This document shows positions 8,319 to 17,388 of a stretch of 64,000 nt of DNA, one piece after another. Under the pieces are notes generated by a model that had not been told where the DNA came from, searched no databases, and was given only the letters and a program-made list of their open reading frames with translations. Location: assembly GCF_018304765.1 (NCBI RefSeq), contig NZ_CP072643.1, positions 248,001-312,000 on the forward strand, given 5' to 3'. Source of the stretch: Chloracidobacterium sp. N. GTDB taxonomy: Bacteria; Acidobacteriota; Blastocatellia; Chloracidobacteriales; Chloracidobacteriaceae. A program made the position numbers and the translations under genes. How positions within the stretch are numbered: the stretch's first letter is position 1; the number at the start of each line of letters is the position of its first letter.

Positions 8319-9305
8319 ATGAACTCCAAACAACGCACACACCTTCGCCAACTCGAACGTCTGACATGGATTCACCGTGAAATCCAGGCGGGCCGGTTTC
8401 CGAATACCAGGCGTATTGCCGAACACTTCGGTATTTCACGCAAGACAGCACAGGAAACCATAGATTTTATGCGCGACCGCTTCCAGTTGCCACTGAAGTA
8501 CTGCGCGCAGCAGCGGGGATTTCACTACACCGAGCCGGTTCATTCGCTGCCGTGGATGACGCTGACGGAAGGCGAAATTGCAGCGATTCTCATGGCCGAG
8601 CGGCTGGCCCAGGCCTACGGCGGACAGGCCGCCGCTGGCATCACCGAGGCGCTCACCAAGGTCATACAGACGCTGACCGAAACGGTCTCCGTGGACCTGA
8701 ACCACCTGATGACCCTGCAATCCGTTGAGCCATTGCCGACCAGCCCCGTTGATCAAACGTATCTCGCACTGTTTGCCAAGGCCATTGAGCAACGTCGCGC
8801 GGTACGGATGACCTATTTCACCCAGTCTTCGGGTGAGACCAAAACGCGCACGGTCAATCCTCTGCGCCTGCACAGCGCCAAAGCTGAGTGGTATGTCATC
8901 GCCTTCGACCACCTGCGTCAAAAAGTGCTCGACTTTCACCTGGGACGTGTCCGTGCGGCCGAACTGCTTGATGAAACCTTCGAGCCGCCGACCGGCTTTG
9001 ACATCGAAACCTATCTGAACCGTGGCTTCGGGATGATTCGTGGAGAAGATCAGACCTACGAAGTCGTCGTGGAGTTTGACGCCTATCAGGCGCGCTGGAT
9101 TCGTCAGCAAAGCAAGGTTCACAAAACGGCGCACTACACCGACCTGCCCGATGGCGGATTGCGGGTGACGATGCAGGTCGGGGCGCTGGAAGGCGTCCGG
9201 CAGTGGGTTTTGCAGTATGGCGCACGGGTGCGCGTCATTGCCCCGGAGCAGCTTCGCACCATGCTGCGTACGGAAGCCGAAGCTCTTTTGAAACTGTATG
9301 CCTGA
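8319..9305 (+). CDS. WYL-domain transcriptional regulator, adjacent to the CRISPR-cas operon
   Basis: A protein of 328 residues. The N-terminus is a winged helix-turn-helix of the DeoR-like type (TRRIAEHFGISRKTAQETIDFMRDR, about residues 28-52). The middle and C-terminal parts form a WYL domain (TVNPLRLHSAKAEWYVIAFDHL, about 170-192) followed by the WCX extension (YEVVVEFDAYQARWIRQ). WYL regulators are common beside phage-defence loci and some control cas genes by binding nucleic-acid ligands. A longer frame exists from 7932 but would cover the TrpD-family gene; the ATG at 8319 starts the HTH. A 71-bp gap to cas6 leaves room for a cas promoter. Control of the downstream operon is an inference from position. 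Confidence 0.85.
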   Translation: MNSKQRTHLRQLERLTWIHREIQAGRFPNTRRIAEHFGISRKTAQETIDFMRDRFQLPLKYCAQQRGFHYTEPVHSLPWMTLTEGEIAAILMAERLAQAYGGQAAAGITEALTKVIQTLTETVSVDLNHLMTLQSVEPLPTSPVDQTYLALFAKAIEQRRAVRMTYFTQSSGETKTRTVNPLRLHSAKAEWYVIAFDHLRQKVLDFHLGRVRAAELLDETFEPPTGFDIETYLNRGFGMIRGEDQTYEVVVEFDAYQARWIRQQSKVHKTAHYTDLPDGGLRVTMQVGALEGVRQWVLQYGARVRVIAPEQLRTMLRTEAEALLKLYA

Positions 9306-9376
9306 GTTCAGGTCAGACAGGTTTTCTGTCCCGGCCTGGAGGTGATGCCTCTGAACCATTGTCCAAGGAGTACGTC

Positions 9377-9976
9377 ATGACCGACAGCCCCATCGTTGAA
9401 ATGCGTTTTTACCTGTCCGGCGAACGCCTGCCGGTGGATCACGGCTACCTGCTCTATGCCGCCCTGTCCCATCTTCTGCCGTGGCTTCACGATGATACCG
9501 CCGTCCGGATGGCACCCATCCGGGGACTCTATGCCAACGGCAACAACCTGCTGCTCCAGGACTGGAGTCGGCTGGTGATACGTACCCCGGCCGACCGACT
9601 CGCCGGTTTTCTGGCGTTGGCCGGGCGGACGCTCGACGTGGGCGGCTGCCGTCTGCGCCTCGGTGTGCCCAGCATCCACACACTCCGGCCGGCATCCACG
9701 CTCTATGCCCATCTGGTGACGACCAGAAATGGGCAGGATGAAGCCCGCTTTGATGTCGAAATTGCTCGGCAGCTTGCGGTACTCGGCATCAACGGACAGG
9801 TTGCACGTGGCGCCCGCCGTACGTTCACGGTTCACGGACGGCATCTCGTCGGCTATGCCCTGTCCATTTCGGGTCTTGACCCGGAGGCTTCGGTGACGTT
9901 GCAGGCGGCCGGCCTCGGCGGTCGCCGCAAGATGGGCTGTGGCTTTTTTGTTCCGCGAAAGGAGGGACAGCCGTGA
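9377..9976 (+). CDS. cas6: CRISPR-associated endoribonuclease Cas6 (Cmx6 type)
   Basis: A protein of 199 residues that cuts the CRISPR transcript within each repeat to release crRNAs. The C-terminus has the glycine-rich loop typical of Cas6 (AAGLGGRRKMGCGFFVP, about 177-193), and a ferredoxin-like start is seen (IVEMRFYLSGERLPVDHGYLLYAALSHLL), where His21 is a candidate catalytic residue. The order and length match the Cmx6 form found with Myxococcus-type (Myxan) systems. The ATG at 9377 is preceded by AAGGAG at 9365-9370. Its TGA overlaps the GTG of cas3, so the two are translationally coupled. The repeats it should cleave carry a GCC-GAAA-GGC hairpin. Confidence 0.85.
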   Translation: MTDSPIVEMRFYLSGERLPVDHGYLLYAALSHLLPWLHDDTAVRMAPIRGLYANGNNLLLQDWSRLVIRTPADRLAGFLALAGRTLDVGGCRLRLGVPSIHTLRPASTLYAHLVTTRNGQDEARFDVEIARQLAVLGINGQVARGARRTFTVHGRHLVGYALSISGLDPEASVTLQAAGLGGRRKMGCGFFVPRKEGQP

Positions 9977-12441
9977 GCACCGCACTTCCCAGGTACCTAC
10001 TGGCAAAGTCGTACCCACAAACGAAGTTTCCGCAGCAACCGCCGGACTACGCCCTGCTCCTTCAGCACAACCGCGATGTGGCGCAAGCCTGCACGGCGCT
10101 GGTGGAAGTCATTGGCCGACTTGTCCTGGAGCGCGCCGGACTTACCGAAACCGACATTGAAGCCTTCAAAAAGGCCATGGCTGCCGTGGGTTGGTTTGAA
10201 GACCTTGGCAAAGCCAACAGCCATTTTCAGGCAATGGTGACGAAAGCGCCGCAACTCATCCAGCTCCTGCGCCACGAGACCCTTTCCGGTCTGCTGCTCT
10301 GGCAAAACAAAGCACTGCGCGAATGTCTCGAACCGGCTCTGGGTGACTGGTTTGTGCTTGCCCTCTGGGCGGCCATGGGCCATCACCGCAAGTTTGATTG
10401 CGACACCCAGGCTTCCGCAGCGCCCGCACTGACAGTCTGGCTGAATCATCCCGACTTCCAGCAGATGCTCATTGAGCTTGGCCAGAGCCTGGGGACGCAA
10501 ACGCTTCCCCCAACGTTCTCCGCACCGCTCATCATTGCTCCGGACAACCGCAACCCAAATGCGGTTTCAGCACGGCGCGCCCTGCAGGACCTGAAAGAAG
10601 ATTTTGATGGCCTCCGGGAGCAGCTTGCCCCGGAATGGTCAAAGCGCCTGGCGGTGATGAAGGCGCTTGGCATTGCAGCGGATGTGGCCGCCAGCGCCGT
10701 CGCCGCCCAGGGACAAAGCGCTGCCAATTACTCGCTGGATACTTTTGTCCGCCAAACCTTGGGACAGGTCGGACTCAAGGCAGCGGATTTTGATCAGCTC
10801 ATCGGCGAATGGGCGTGGAAGGCCACCGGGCAGCCGCGCCCTTCCGACGCACCCCAACTTCCGCCCGGCTTTGCTTTTCGTCCCTTTCAGTGCGAGGTGG
10901 CCGCTTCGGAACGTTTTGTCACACTGGCCTGCGCCGGCTGTGGTTCCGGCAAGAGTCTGGCGGCCTACCTGTGGGCGCAGGCGTGGCAACGGCGCACCGG
11001 GCAAACCAACTTCCGGCTCTTTTTCTGCCTGCCGACCACTGGGACGACGACCGAGCACTTCAAGGACTACGCCCTCGAAGCGGGACTTTCGGCCGCGCTG
11101 ACCCACTCACGTTCGACCGTTGACCTGAAAGCTCTGGCGGAAACGGCCGACCAGGAATCCGATGTGGACGCCAGCAACGCCGAGCGTGCCGCCCAGCGCG
11201 CCCTCGACGACCTGCGGGACAAAATCGAGGCGTTGTCCCTGTGGGACACCCCGCTGGTCGTCACCACGGCCGACACCGTGCTTGGACTGATGGCCAACGC
11301 CCGCCGGTCACTCTATGCCTTCCCGGCCATTGCCCTGAGTGCGATTGTCTTTGATGAAATCCATGCCTTTGATGACCGGCTGTTTGGGCATCTGCTGGCG
11401 TTCCTGCGGTTCTTTCCACGGCAGCCGGTGTTGCTGATGACGGCCTCCCTGCCCCAGCACCGGCTGGCGGCGCTGCAAAAGGTTCGCCCGGATTTGCAGA
11501 TCGTTGCCGGCCCGGCGGAATACGAACAGCTTCCCCGCTATAAACTCCGTTATCCCAGCAGCCCGGAAGAAGTCTGGCAGGCCGTCGCCGACTGTATCGC
11601 GCAGGGCGGCAAGGTGCTCTGGGTGCGGAACCGCGTCGAATGGGCCAACGAAACCTACGCGGACTGCCGGAAGCGTTTTCCACAGGTCGAGGTCAACGTC
11701 TATCACTCGCGGTTTCGCTACAAGGACCGCAGCCGGCTGCACCACTACGTCATCGGGAAGTTCAAGGGTAAAGATGCCCAGATTCTGGTCACAACCCAGG
11801 TGGCCGAAATGTCCCTTGACCTGTCGGCTGATCTGCTCATCACCGACATTGCCTCCGTCCCGGCGCTCATCCAGCGCATGGGGCGGGCCAACCGCCGGTC
11901 AACGCCACAGCATCCCCAGCCTCCCAGGCCCGTCCTCGTCTGCCCTCTTCCGCCGCAAGCAAACGAAAGGGATAACCCGGCGCTGCCTTATGAAGCAGAA
12001 GATATTGCCACTGCCGAAGGTTGGCTTGCACATCTGCTGGCCCTTGAGAAACCCCTGAGTCAGCGCGACTTGGCTGACGCCTTTGGAAGCCTCTCACCGG
12101 GAAAAGACTTCGATGTTGAGCAGGCCTGGAAAGCGGCGTGTTTTGTTTCGGGGGGGTGGGAAACCCGTCCCGGCATGACGCGCAGCGAAGGCTACACGGT
12201 CAACGTCATCCTCGAAGCTGACTGGAAAGCGTACGGCCAGTCGGAGCCAGGCCGCGACTGGCTCATCGAGCACGAGGTTGCCATCCCGTTTCGGCCCGAA
12301 GTTCTGCGGTGGGGAACGGTGGGAAGCCGTCGCCTCGCGCCGGCCGAACGGGTGGCGTACGACTTCAACCCAGAGACAAAGAAAGGAACCGGAGCAAGAT
12401 GGGTCAGCGCACAACCGGCTACCAACTGCCAAATCCTCTAG
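9973..12441 (+). CDS. cas3: CRISPR-associated helicase-nuclease Cas3
   Basis: A protein of 822 residues, the DNA-degrading effector recruited by Cascade. The N-terminal HD-nuclease part has His32, the DLGKAN motif, RHE (His101) and GHH (His137-His138). The usual His-Asp of the HD motif reads Glu76-Asp77 (FEDLGKAN). The superfamily 2 helicase follows: Walker A CAGCGSGKS (about 318-326), DEIHAFD (about 461-467), motif III TASLP, and motif VI QRMGRANRR (about 633-641). The start is a GTG overlapping the cas6 stop, with GGAGGG just upstream. The end overlaps cas8 by 43 bases. The family assignment is secure; the Glu in place of His in the metal site is unusual. Confidence 0.93.
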   Translation: MSTALPRYLLAKSYPQTKFPQQPPDYALLLQHNRDVAQACTALVEVIGRLVLERAGLTETDIEAFKKAMAAVGWFEDLGKANSHFQAMVTKAPQLIQLLRHETLSGLLLWQNKALRECLEPALGDWFVLALWAAMGHHRKFDCDTQASAAPALTVWLNHPDFQQMLIELGQSLGTQTLPPTFSAPLIIAPDNRNPNAVSARRALQDLKEDFDGLREQLAPEWSKRLAVMKALGIAADVAASAVAAQGQSAANYSLDTFVRQTLGQVGLKAADFDQLIGEWAWKATGQPRPSDAPQLPPGFAFRPFQCEVAASERFVTLACAGCGSGKSLAAYLWAQAWQRRTGQTNFRLFFCLPTTGTTTEHFKDYALEAGLSAALTHSRSTVDLKALAETADQESDVDASNAERAAQRALDDLRDKIEALSLWDTPLVVTTADTVLGLMANARRSLYAFPAIALSAIVFDEIHAFDDRLFGHLLAFLRFFPRQPVLLMTASLPQHRLAALQKVRPDLQIVAGPAEYEQLPRYKLRYPSSPEEVWQAVADCIAQGGKVLWVRNRVEWANETYADCRKRFPQVEVNVYHSRFRYKDRSRLHHYVIGKFKGKDAQILVTTQVAEMSLDLSADLLITDIASVPALIQRMGRANRRSTPQHPQPPRPVLVCPLPPQANERDNPALPYEAEDIATAEGWLAHLLALEKPLSQRDLADAFGSLSPGKDFDVEQAWKAACFVSGGWETRPGMTRSEGYTVNVILEADWKAYGQSEPGRDWLIEHEVAIPFRPEVLRWGTVGSRRLAPAERVAYDFNPETKKGTGARWVSAQPATNCQIL

Positions 12442-13970
12442 TCTATGAACTCGGAAACCCGAACTTCACGGTCTATCACCGGGCGGCACTGGGCGGTCTG
12501 GCCGCGACCATAGAAGCCTGGAAGAAGAATCCCCGCCTGAAGCCGGAAGGGATCGCGGCCGAAGTTGATGCGGGCAAAGTCGAAATCTGGTGGGACAAGG
12601 AGTTGTCCGACCGGCAGTTCATTCGCCGCCTGCTGGAAGCTTCATTCCGGCTGACACCGGACAGACTCATTGACCTGCCCGGACATGGCATCGAGACCGA
12701 CCGGGATGGCCTGCGGCTGGCCATCCATACGGGACTGTGCGGGACTTTCCTGCAACACAACAAGATGCGCCCAGGTGAAAAAACACCCCGGACACTGAAG
12801 GTGCAAGTGGAAGGTGAAGAACAGGAGTATCTGCTTACCTACAAGGCAGTTAACTCCTATGCCCACCAGAAAGCTCAGGGAACAGGTCTTTTGGGCGACG
12901 ACGATCAAGCCCCCTTGCCACCTGTGGCCTTGATTCCCCAGTCGGTTGTGCCGGGGGCGATGACGGGCGCCAGTGAGCTTGAAGGTCCCCCCGAAGAAGT
13001 GCTGCTTCTGCTTTACCTGATGGTCGGTTCAGCAGTCTTTCTGCTGCGCTCGTACCGCCACGAAAGCAGGGCGCAGTATTGTCTTGTCATTCCCGATGTC
13101 AAAAACCTGAAAAGTTTCGCCCGCAACCTGCGCCAGATAGCGGCCCGCGGTGCCAACTTTCTGACGAATGGTTATCCCGGCCGCATCGCCGGAGGCGCCG
13201 AGGAAGCAGCGCTGCGCTTCCTTCTTGCCCTTGAAGCCGGCAATCTCACGGAGGAATTCGGGCGCAGTGTGTCCGGCTGCCTGGCCGTGGCGATGGGCAA
13301 AGTGGCTTGGGACAGAAACCAGATCAACCGCAGCCTTGTCGTGCGGTTGGGCGCCGAGTACCCCGAAATCGAGGTCTTCCGCGCAGCGCTTCAGCATTTC
13401 GGTAAGGGGCGGCTGTTGACCTCGGCCAGGGGCGAAGCCTTTCCTGCTTCGCCCAACCCGCTGCCGGAACTCATTGCCGCCAACCTTGCCGCAGAACGGC
13501 ACTGGTGCGCTGACTTCATCCAGCGTTGCCAGGAAAAAAAGGATTTTGAACAACTCACTTTCCAAAAAGGAGGACTGGCCGCCATGACCAAGGCCATCAA
13601 AGACGAGGACGACCAGGCCATCATCGCCATCTTTCACGAAGCCTGGCGGATGACCATGGGCGCCCTCAGCGAACGCGCGCAACGGGAAGGCAGTGACTTC
13701 ACCGCCCTTGTCGAGCGCGAGCGCGAACGTACCCGCAACGCCATCCTGCGGGCCAAGACCGCTGAAGCCCTTGCCGGATGGTTTCTCCGCTTCTGCGCCG
13801 ATGCCACCAAAGGTGCGGCGCTGGCTGGCATGAAGCGCAACGCAGCGCGCGTGCGCGAATTCATCTTCAACCCCCGCAACTTCGAGCGATTCCAAAACCT
13901 GCTTCTATTTGCCCTCGTCAGCTATATGGGCAGGGAAGACAACCTTAGTGAAGGAGGCATTGACGCATGA
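12399..13970 (+). CDS. cas8a1: Cas8a1/Cmx1 (DevT-like) large subunit of Cascade
   Basis: A protein of 523 residues in the position of the large subunit, between cas3 and cas7. It begins GYQLPNPLVYELGNPNFTVYHRAALGGLAATIEAW, typical of the Cmx1/Cst1-like Cas8a1 group found in Myxan systems and called DevT in Myxococcus xanthus. Cas8 subunits recognise the PAM and help open target DNA. A basic helical C-terminus (about 440-520) follows a beta-rich middle. An in-frame ATG at 12309 lies deep within cas3; the ATG at 12399 has GGAG at 12391 and starts the conserved part. The stop overlaps the cas7 start (ATGA), so production of the subunits is coupled. Confidence 0.85.
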   Translation: MGQRTTGYQLPNPLVYELGNPNFTVYHRAALGGLAATIEAWKKNPRLKPEGIAAEVDAGKVEIWWDKELSDRQFIRRLLEASFRLTPDRLIDLPGHGIETDRDGLRLAIHTGLCGTFLQHNKMRPGEKTPRTLKVQVEGEEQEYLLTYKAVNSYAHQKAQGTGLLGDDDQAPLPPVALIPQSVVPGAMTGASELEGPPEEVLLLLYLMVGSAVFLLRSYRHESRAQYCLVIPDVKNLKSFARNLRQIAARGANFLTNGYPGRIAGGAEEAALRFLLALEAGNLTEEFGRSVSGCLAVAMGKVAWDRNQINRSLVVRLGAEYPEIEVFRAALQHFGKGRLLTSARGEAFPASPNPLPELIAANLAAERHWCADFIQRCQEKKDFEQLTFQKGGLAAMTKAIKDEDDQAIIAIFHEAWRMTMGALSERAQREGSDFTALVERERERTRNAILRAKTAEALAGWFLRFCADATKGAALAGMKRNAARVREFIFNPRNFERFQNLLLFALVSYMGREDNLSEGGIDA

Positions 13971-14920
13971 CGACCCACTACCTGTACGCCACGATTCTCA
14001 CCGGCGAGGCTGTTGCTGCCAACAATCGCGGTGACAACCTCGGCAACACCACAACCCTCCAGAAGGTGTTTCATCAGGATGATGTGCACACCAGCATTTC
14101 GGCCGAAGCCATCCGCTTTGCACTGCGCCACCACTTTCAGCTCGCCGGGCTTCCTGTCAACCGGCGCTATGACGGCGACAGGCTGATCTATGCCGACGAA
14201 AAGCGGACGTACTGGGGCAGCCGAACGCCCTTCATTGACGACGATCTGATGGGCTTTATGGATGCTGCCGCCGCCCAGGCTGAACGTGATGATGAAGAAG
14301 CCGAGCCGGGATCAACAGCAAAGTCCGGCAAGAAGAAAAAAGGGACGGTAACGAAGCGCACCAGCCCACTGGCCGTCGGGCGTGCGGTGTCGCTGCGCCC
14401 ATACCGGGGTGAGCTGTCCTTCAACTGCGTCAGTGGGGTGAAGGAAAAGGGCAAGCTGTCGCTCTACAACGCCGAGATGCACACGACGGAGTACCAGTAC
14501 AGCATTGCCCTCAACCTCAATGATGTCCTTGACAAGCAGAACATTGGCCACCTCATTGACGCGCTCATCGAACCGCCTCCGGTCGCCGGCAACCACGCGC
14601 GGTTTTACTATGACTTTTCGCCGGCCTCGATTGTTTTTCGCGTCACCTCTACCCATGCTTCCAGAATCCAGAACTGCTTTGAGCACGATGAAGAAGGGCG
14701 CACATACACCGTCGCCCGGCTCATCCGGCGCGTCGCAAGCGGGGACATCCCGGCAGAAGAACTCATCATCGGGGGCGAGTTGTCACATACCGATGAGGGG
14801 AAAAAGCTGAAGGAACTGGGCGTGACGGTACTCGATGGCATCCGCAAGGCGGCGGATGAGGCCCGGCGGCGCATCGCCCGACGGGACAAAGCCTTTGCCG
14901 TTCTTGCCGAAGGGAGGTGA
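13967..14920 (+). CDS. cas7: Cas7 backbone subunit (DevR family)
   Basis: A protein of 317 residues forming the crRNA-binding backbone of Cascade. The start (YLYATILTGEAVAANNRGDNLGNTTTLQKV...) and the HTSISAEAIRFALRHHF segment are those of the DevR/Cst2 group. A lysine-rich linker with acidic flanks (about residues 104-131, ERDDEEAEPG then KSGKKKKGTVTK) probably forms an exposed loop on the thumb or palm. GELSFNCVSG and MHTTEYQYSIAL in the centre are conserved in the family. It overlaps cas8 by four bases and is followed after 6 bp by cas5. In M. xanthus the homologous gene is devR, named for its effect on development; nothing here shows such a role. Confidence 0.9.
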   Translation: MTTHYLYATILTGEAVAANNRGDNLGNTTTLQKVFHQDDVHTSISAEAIRFALRHHFQLAGLPVNRRYDGDRLIYADEKRTYWGSRTPFIDDDLMGFMDAAAAQAERDDEEAEPGSTAKSGKKKKGTVTKRTSPLAVGRAVSLRPYRGELSFNCVSGVKEKGKLSLYNAEMHTTEYQYSIALNLNDVLDKQNIGHLIDALIEPPPVAGNHARFYYDFSPASIVFRVTSTHASRIQNCFEHDEEGRTYTVARLIRRVASGDIPAEELIIGGELSHTDEGKKLKELGVTVLDGIRKAADEARRRIARRDKAFAVLAEGR

Positions 14921-14926
14921 GCGCCC

Positions 14927-15601
14927 ATGCTCACACTTCACGTTGAAGTGCCCTATGGAAGCTTTCGCAAGTCCTACGCACGGTCGCTGGCCGAAACCTA
15001 TCCGCTGCCGCCGCCGGCCACGGTGTACGGCATGTTGCTGTCGCTTGTGGGCGAAGGTTTCCGTCGTCGGCATGCGGGCGTCCGTCTGTCCCTGGCCTTC
15101 AGTGGAAGTTACCGCGACGGAAGCCGGCGTCATTCGCCTTTTCCCCGTGTAGCCCAGACGTTGCGCAAGCTGAGCCGTTACAAGTACGGCGAAGCATCAA
15201 AACAGTCTAAACAGGGGAATAGACCGGACTACATTGAAACCCTGTGCGACATCGCGTTTCTGTGCTGGGTGGACTCGGCGCAGGAAACCAACCCGGAGCC
15301 AAGGCTTGAAATGCGTCTGCGGGAAGCCCTGGAAACACCGGAGACGATCACCCGCTACGGCGTTCTGAGCCTTGGACTCAGCGATGATGCCGTCAACGAC
15401 ATCTGCCTTGTCCAAGAGCCAACCGGGGACTGGCACCGGCTGAAGCCAAGCCAGGAAGGATCGCTGGAGTTGCCGGTGTGGGTTGATCACGTCGGATCGC
15501 GTCATACCCGATGGCAACGCTACGAACTGGAGCGTGAGCCTGTCACTCCAACCGAGCCGCCTCTGGAAGCGTACTGGACGGTCATCCGGCCGCCTGCGTA
15601 A
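14927..15601 (+). CDS. cas5: Cas5 subunit (DevS family)
   Basis: A protein of 224 residues that caps the 5' handle of the crRNA in Cascade. The N-terminus has the Cas5 pattern: a beta strand (MLTLHVEVPYGSFRKSYARSLAETYPLPPPATVYGMLLSLVGE) in which PPPATVYGML is the hallmark segment. It ends with VDHVGSRHTRWQRYELE and a short tail. GGGAGG lies about 10 bases before the ATG. Its close spacing behind cas7 and the shared composition place it in the same operon. It corresponds to DevS of Myxococcus xanthus. Confidence 0.88.
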   Translation: MLTLHVEVPYGSFRKSYARSLAETYPLPPPATVYGMLLSLVGEGFRRRHAGVRLSLAFSGSYRDGSRRHSPFPRVAQTLRKLSRYKYGEASKQSKQGNRPDYIETLCDIAFLCWVDSAQETNPEPRLEMRLREALETPETITRYGVLSLGLSDDAVNDICLVQEPTGDWHRLKPSQEGSLELPVWVDHVGSRHTRWQRYELEREPVTPTEPPLEAYWTVIRPPA

Positions 15602-15669
15602 ACGCGGAAGCAAACACATCTGTGATGCCGCAAGGCGCTGAAAACCGGCTTACGACCTGGGAGGACAGT

Positions 15670-17361
15670 ATGGGAACACCGGATGATGTCGTGCCACTGA
15701 CGCGCGTCATGGCACTGCATGCACTGGCCTATTGTGAGCGTCTTTTCTACCTGGAAGAAGTCGAGGAGATTCGTCTTGCCAATGAGCGCGTCTATGAGGG
15801 CCGCCGTGTCCACCTGCAGGACATCAGTGAAGGGATTGAAACCCTGACCTACGAAATGGAAAGCGAGCGGTGGGGCATTCGCGGCAAGGTGGATGCCGTG
15901 CGCTACCGGGATGGGTCACTCGTTGCCTACGAGCACAAGAAGGGGAAATCCAACCGGCGCGCGGCCTGGCCGTCAGATCGGCTTCAGGTCATTGCCTATT
16001 GCGCCCTGCTGGAGGAAGCCACCGGGAAGACCATTCTGGAAGGACGCATCCGGTATCACGCCGACAATGTGACAGTCCGCGTCCCGTTTGATGACGCGGC
16101 CCGCCGGGAGCTTCGCGCGGCGGTTGCGCGTGCCGCCGAACTCCGCCAACACCTCGAACGTCCGCCGGTCACATCTGATGCGCGGCTGTGCCGCCACTGT
16201 GCCTTGGCACCGATATGCCTGCCGGAAGAGGATCGGCTGGCCGTCATGACGGTGAACGCCGTCCCTGATGAAGTCGAACCAGAAGATGCCAAGGTAAGAC
16301 GCCTGTTTCCTGAACGGGATGAGCGGCGCATCCTGCATATCACCGAACCGGGTACGCGCGTTGAACGCTCCGCCGAAGAGCTGGTTGTTGAGATTCCCGG
16401 ACGGGTTCCCGTCAGGTTTCCCGGCAAAGACGTTGGCGCGGTCATCCTGCATGGGGCGGTACAGATAACGACCCAGGCGATTCACTACTGCGCCGCCAAT
16501 GACGTTGCCATCCACTGGTTGACCGGAGGCGGGAATGTCGTCGGCAGTTTTCGTGGCGGGACACCCGGCGTACAGCGGCGGCACCGGCAGTATGCAGCCA
16601 TGTCTGACCCGGATTTTTGCCTTGGACTGGCCCGGCGTCTGGCCATGGCAAAGGTCGAGAACCAGATACGTTATGTCCTGCGGGCGACGCGACCTACGGC
16701 AACTGAAGCTGGACGCGAGCCGGAACTGGAACAACACCTGACACAGATGCGCCATGCCCTGGCGCAGATTTCCAGAGCGACAGAACCGGATGAGATTCGG
16801 GGCTATGAAGGATCGGCCGGGCAGGCCTACTTTGCGGCTTTTGCATCGCTCATCCGCACTTCCCCTGGTGAACGGGGCAGCCCGGCAGGTTTTGAGTTTG
16901 TGGGACGCAATCGGCGTCCGCCACGCGACCGGGTCAATGCGCTGCTGAGCTTTTTCTATGCCCTTGTTTACAAGGATTGCCTGGCAGCCTTGATCGCCGT
17001 CGGGCTGGAACCCTCGTTTGGCTTTTTGCACACGCCCCGGAGTGCCGCGCATCCACTGGCGCTCGACCTGATGGAGCTGTTTCGCGTACCGCTGGCGGAT
17101 ATGCCGGTTGTTGCGTCAATCAACCGCAAACAGTGGGACGCCACGGAAGACTTCGTTGTTACGCCACACAAGGTTTGGCTTTCGCTGGAAGGAAAGCGCA
17201 AAGCCATTGCCTTGTATGAGGAACGGAAGCAGGAAAGCTGGCAGCATCCGGTCTTGCGTTACTCGCTTTCGTACCAGCGCACGATTGAACTTGAAGCCCG
17301 TCTGCTTGAAAAGGAGTGGACTGGGGCGCCGGGCTTGTTTGCCAGAATGCGGTTGCGCTGA
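15670..17361 (+). CDS. cas4-cas1: Cas4-Cas1 fusion, CRISPR adaptation nuclease/integrase
   Basis: A protein of 563 residues joining two adaptation enzymes. The N-terminal Cas4 (about 1-190) has the first iron-sulfur cysteine in LAYCERLFYLEE, RecB-like GKVDAV and AYEHKKGK (catalytic Asp, Glu, Lys), and the cysteine cluster CRHCALAPICLPEED. Cas4 trims prespacers and checks the PAM. The C-terminal Cas1 (from about 230) has the metal-binding Glu in GYEGSAGQAYF, His in FLHTPRSAAHP and Asp/Glu in LDLMELFR, for spacer integration. The ATG at 15670 is preferred over that at 15622 because GGGAGGA is six to eight bases upstream. All the catalytic residues I looked for are present. A run of nine G separates it from cas2. 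Confidence 0.93.
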   Translation: MGTPDDVVPLTRVMALHALAYCERLFYLEEVEEIRLANERVYEGRRVHLQDISEGIETLTYEMESERWGIRGKVDAVRYRDGSLVAYEHKKGKSNRRAAWPSDRLQVIAYCALLEEATGKTILEGRIRYHADNVTVRVPFDDAARRELRAAVARAAELRQHLERPPVTSDARLCRHCALAPICLPEEDRLAVMTVNAVPDEVEPEDAKVRRLFPERDERRILHITEPGTRVERSAEELVVEIPGRVPVRFPGKDVGAVILHGAVQITTQAIHYCAANDVAIHWLTGGGNVVGSFRGGTPGVQRRHRQYAAMSDPDFCLGLARRLAMAKVENQIRYVLRATRPTATEAGREPELEQHLTQMRHALAQISRATEPDEIRGYEGSAGQAYFAAFASLIRTSPGERGSPAGFEFVGRNRRPPRDRVNALLSFFYALVYKDCLAALIAVGLEPSFGFLHTPRSAAHPLALDLMELFRVPLADMPVVASINRKQWDATEDFVVTPHKVWLSLEGKRKAIALYEERKQESWQHPVLRYSLSYQRTIELEARLLEKEWTGAPGLFARMRLR

Positions 17362-17388
17362 GACCGCCTCAAGGGGGGGGGCAGAGTT

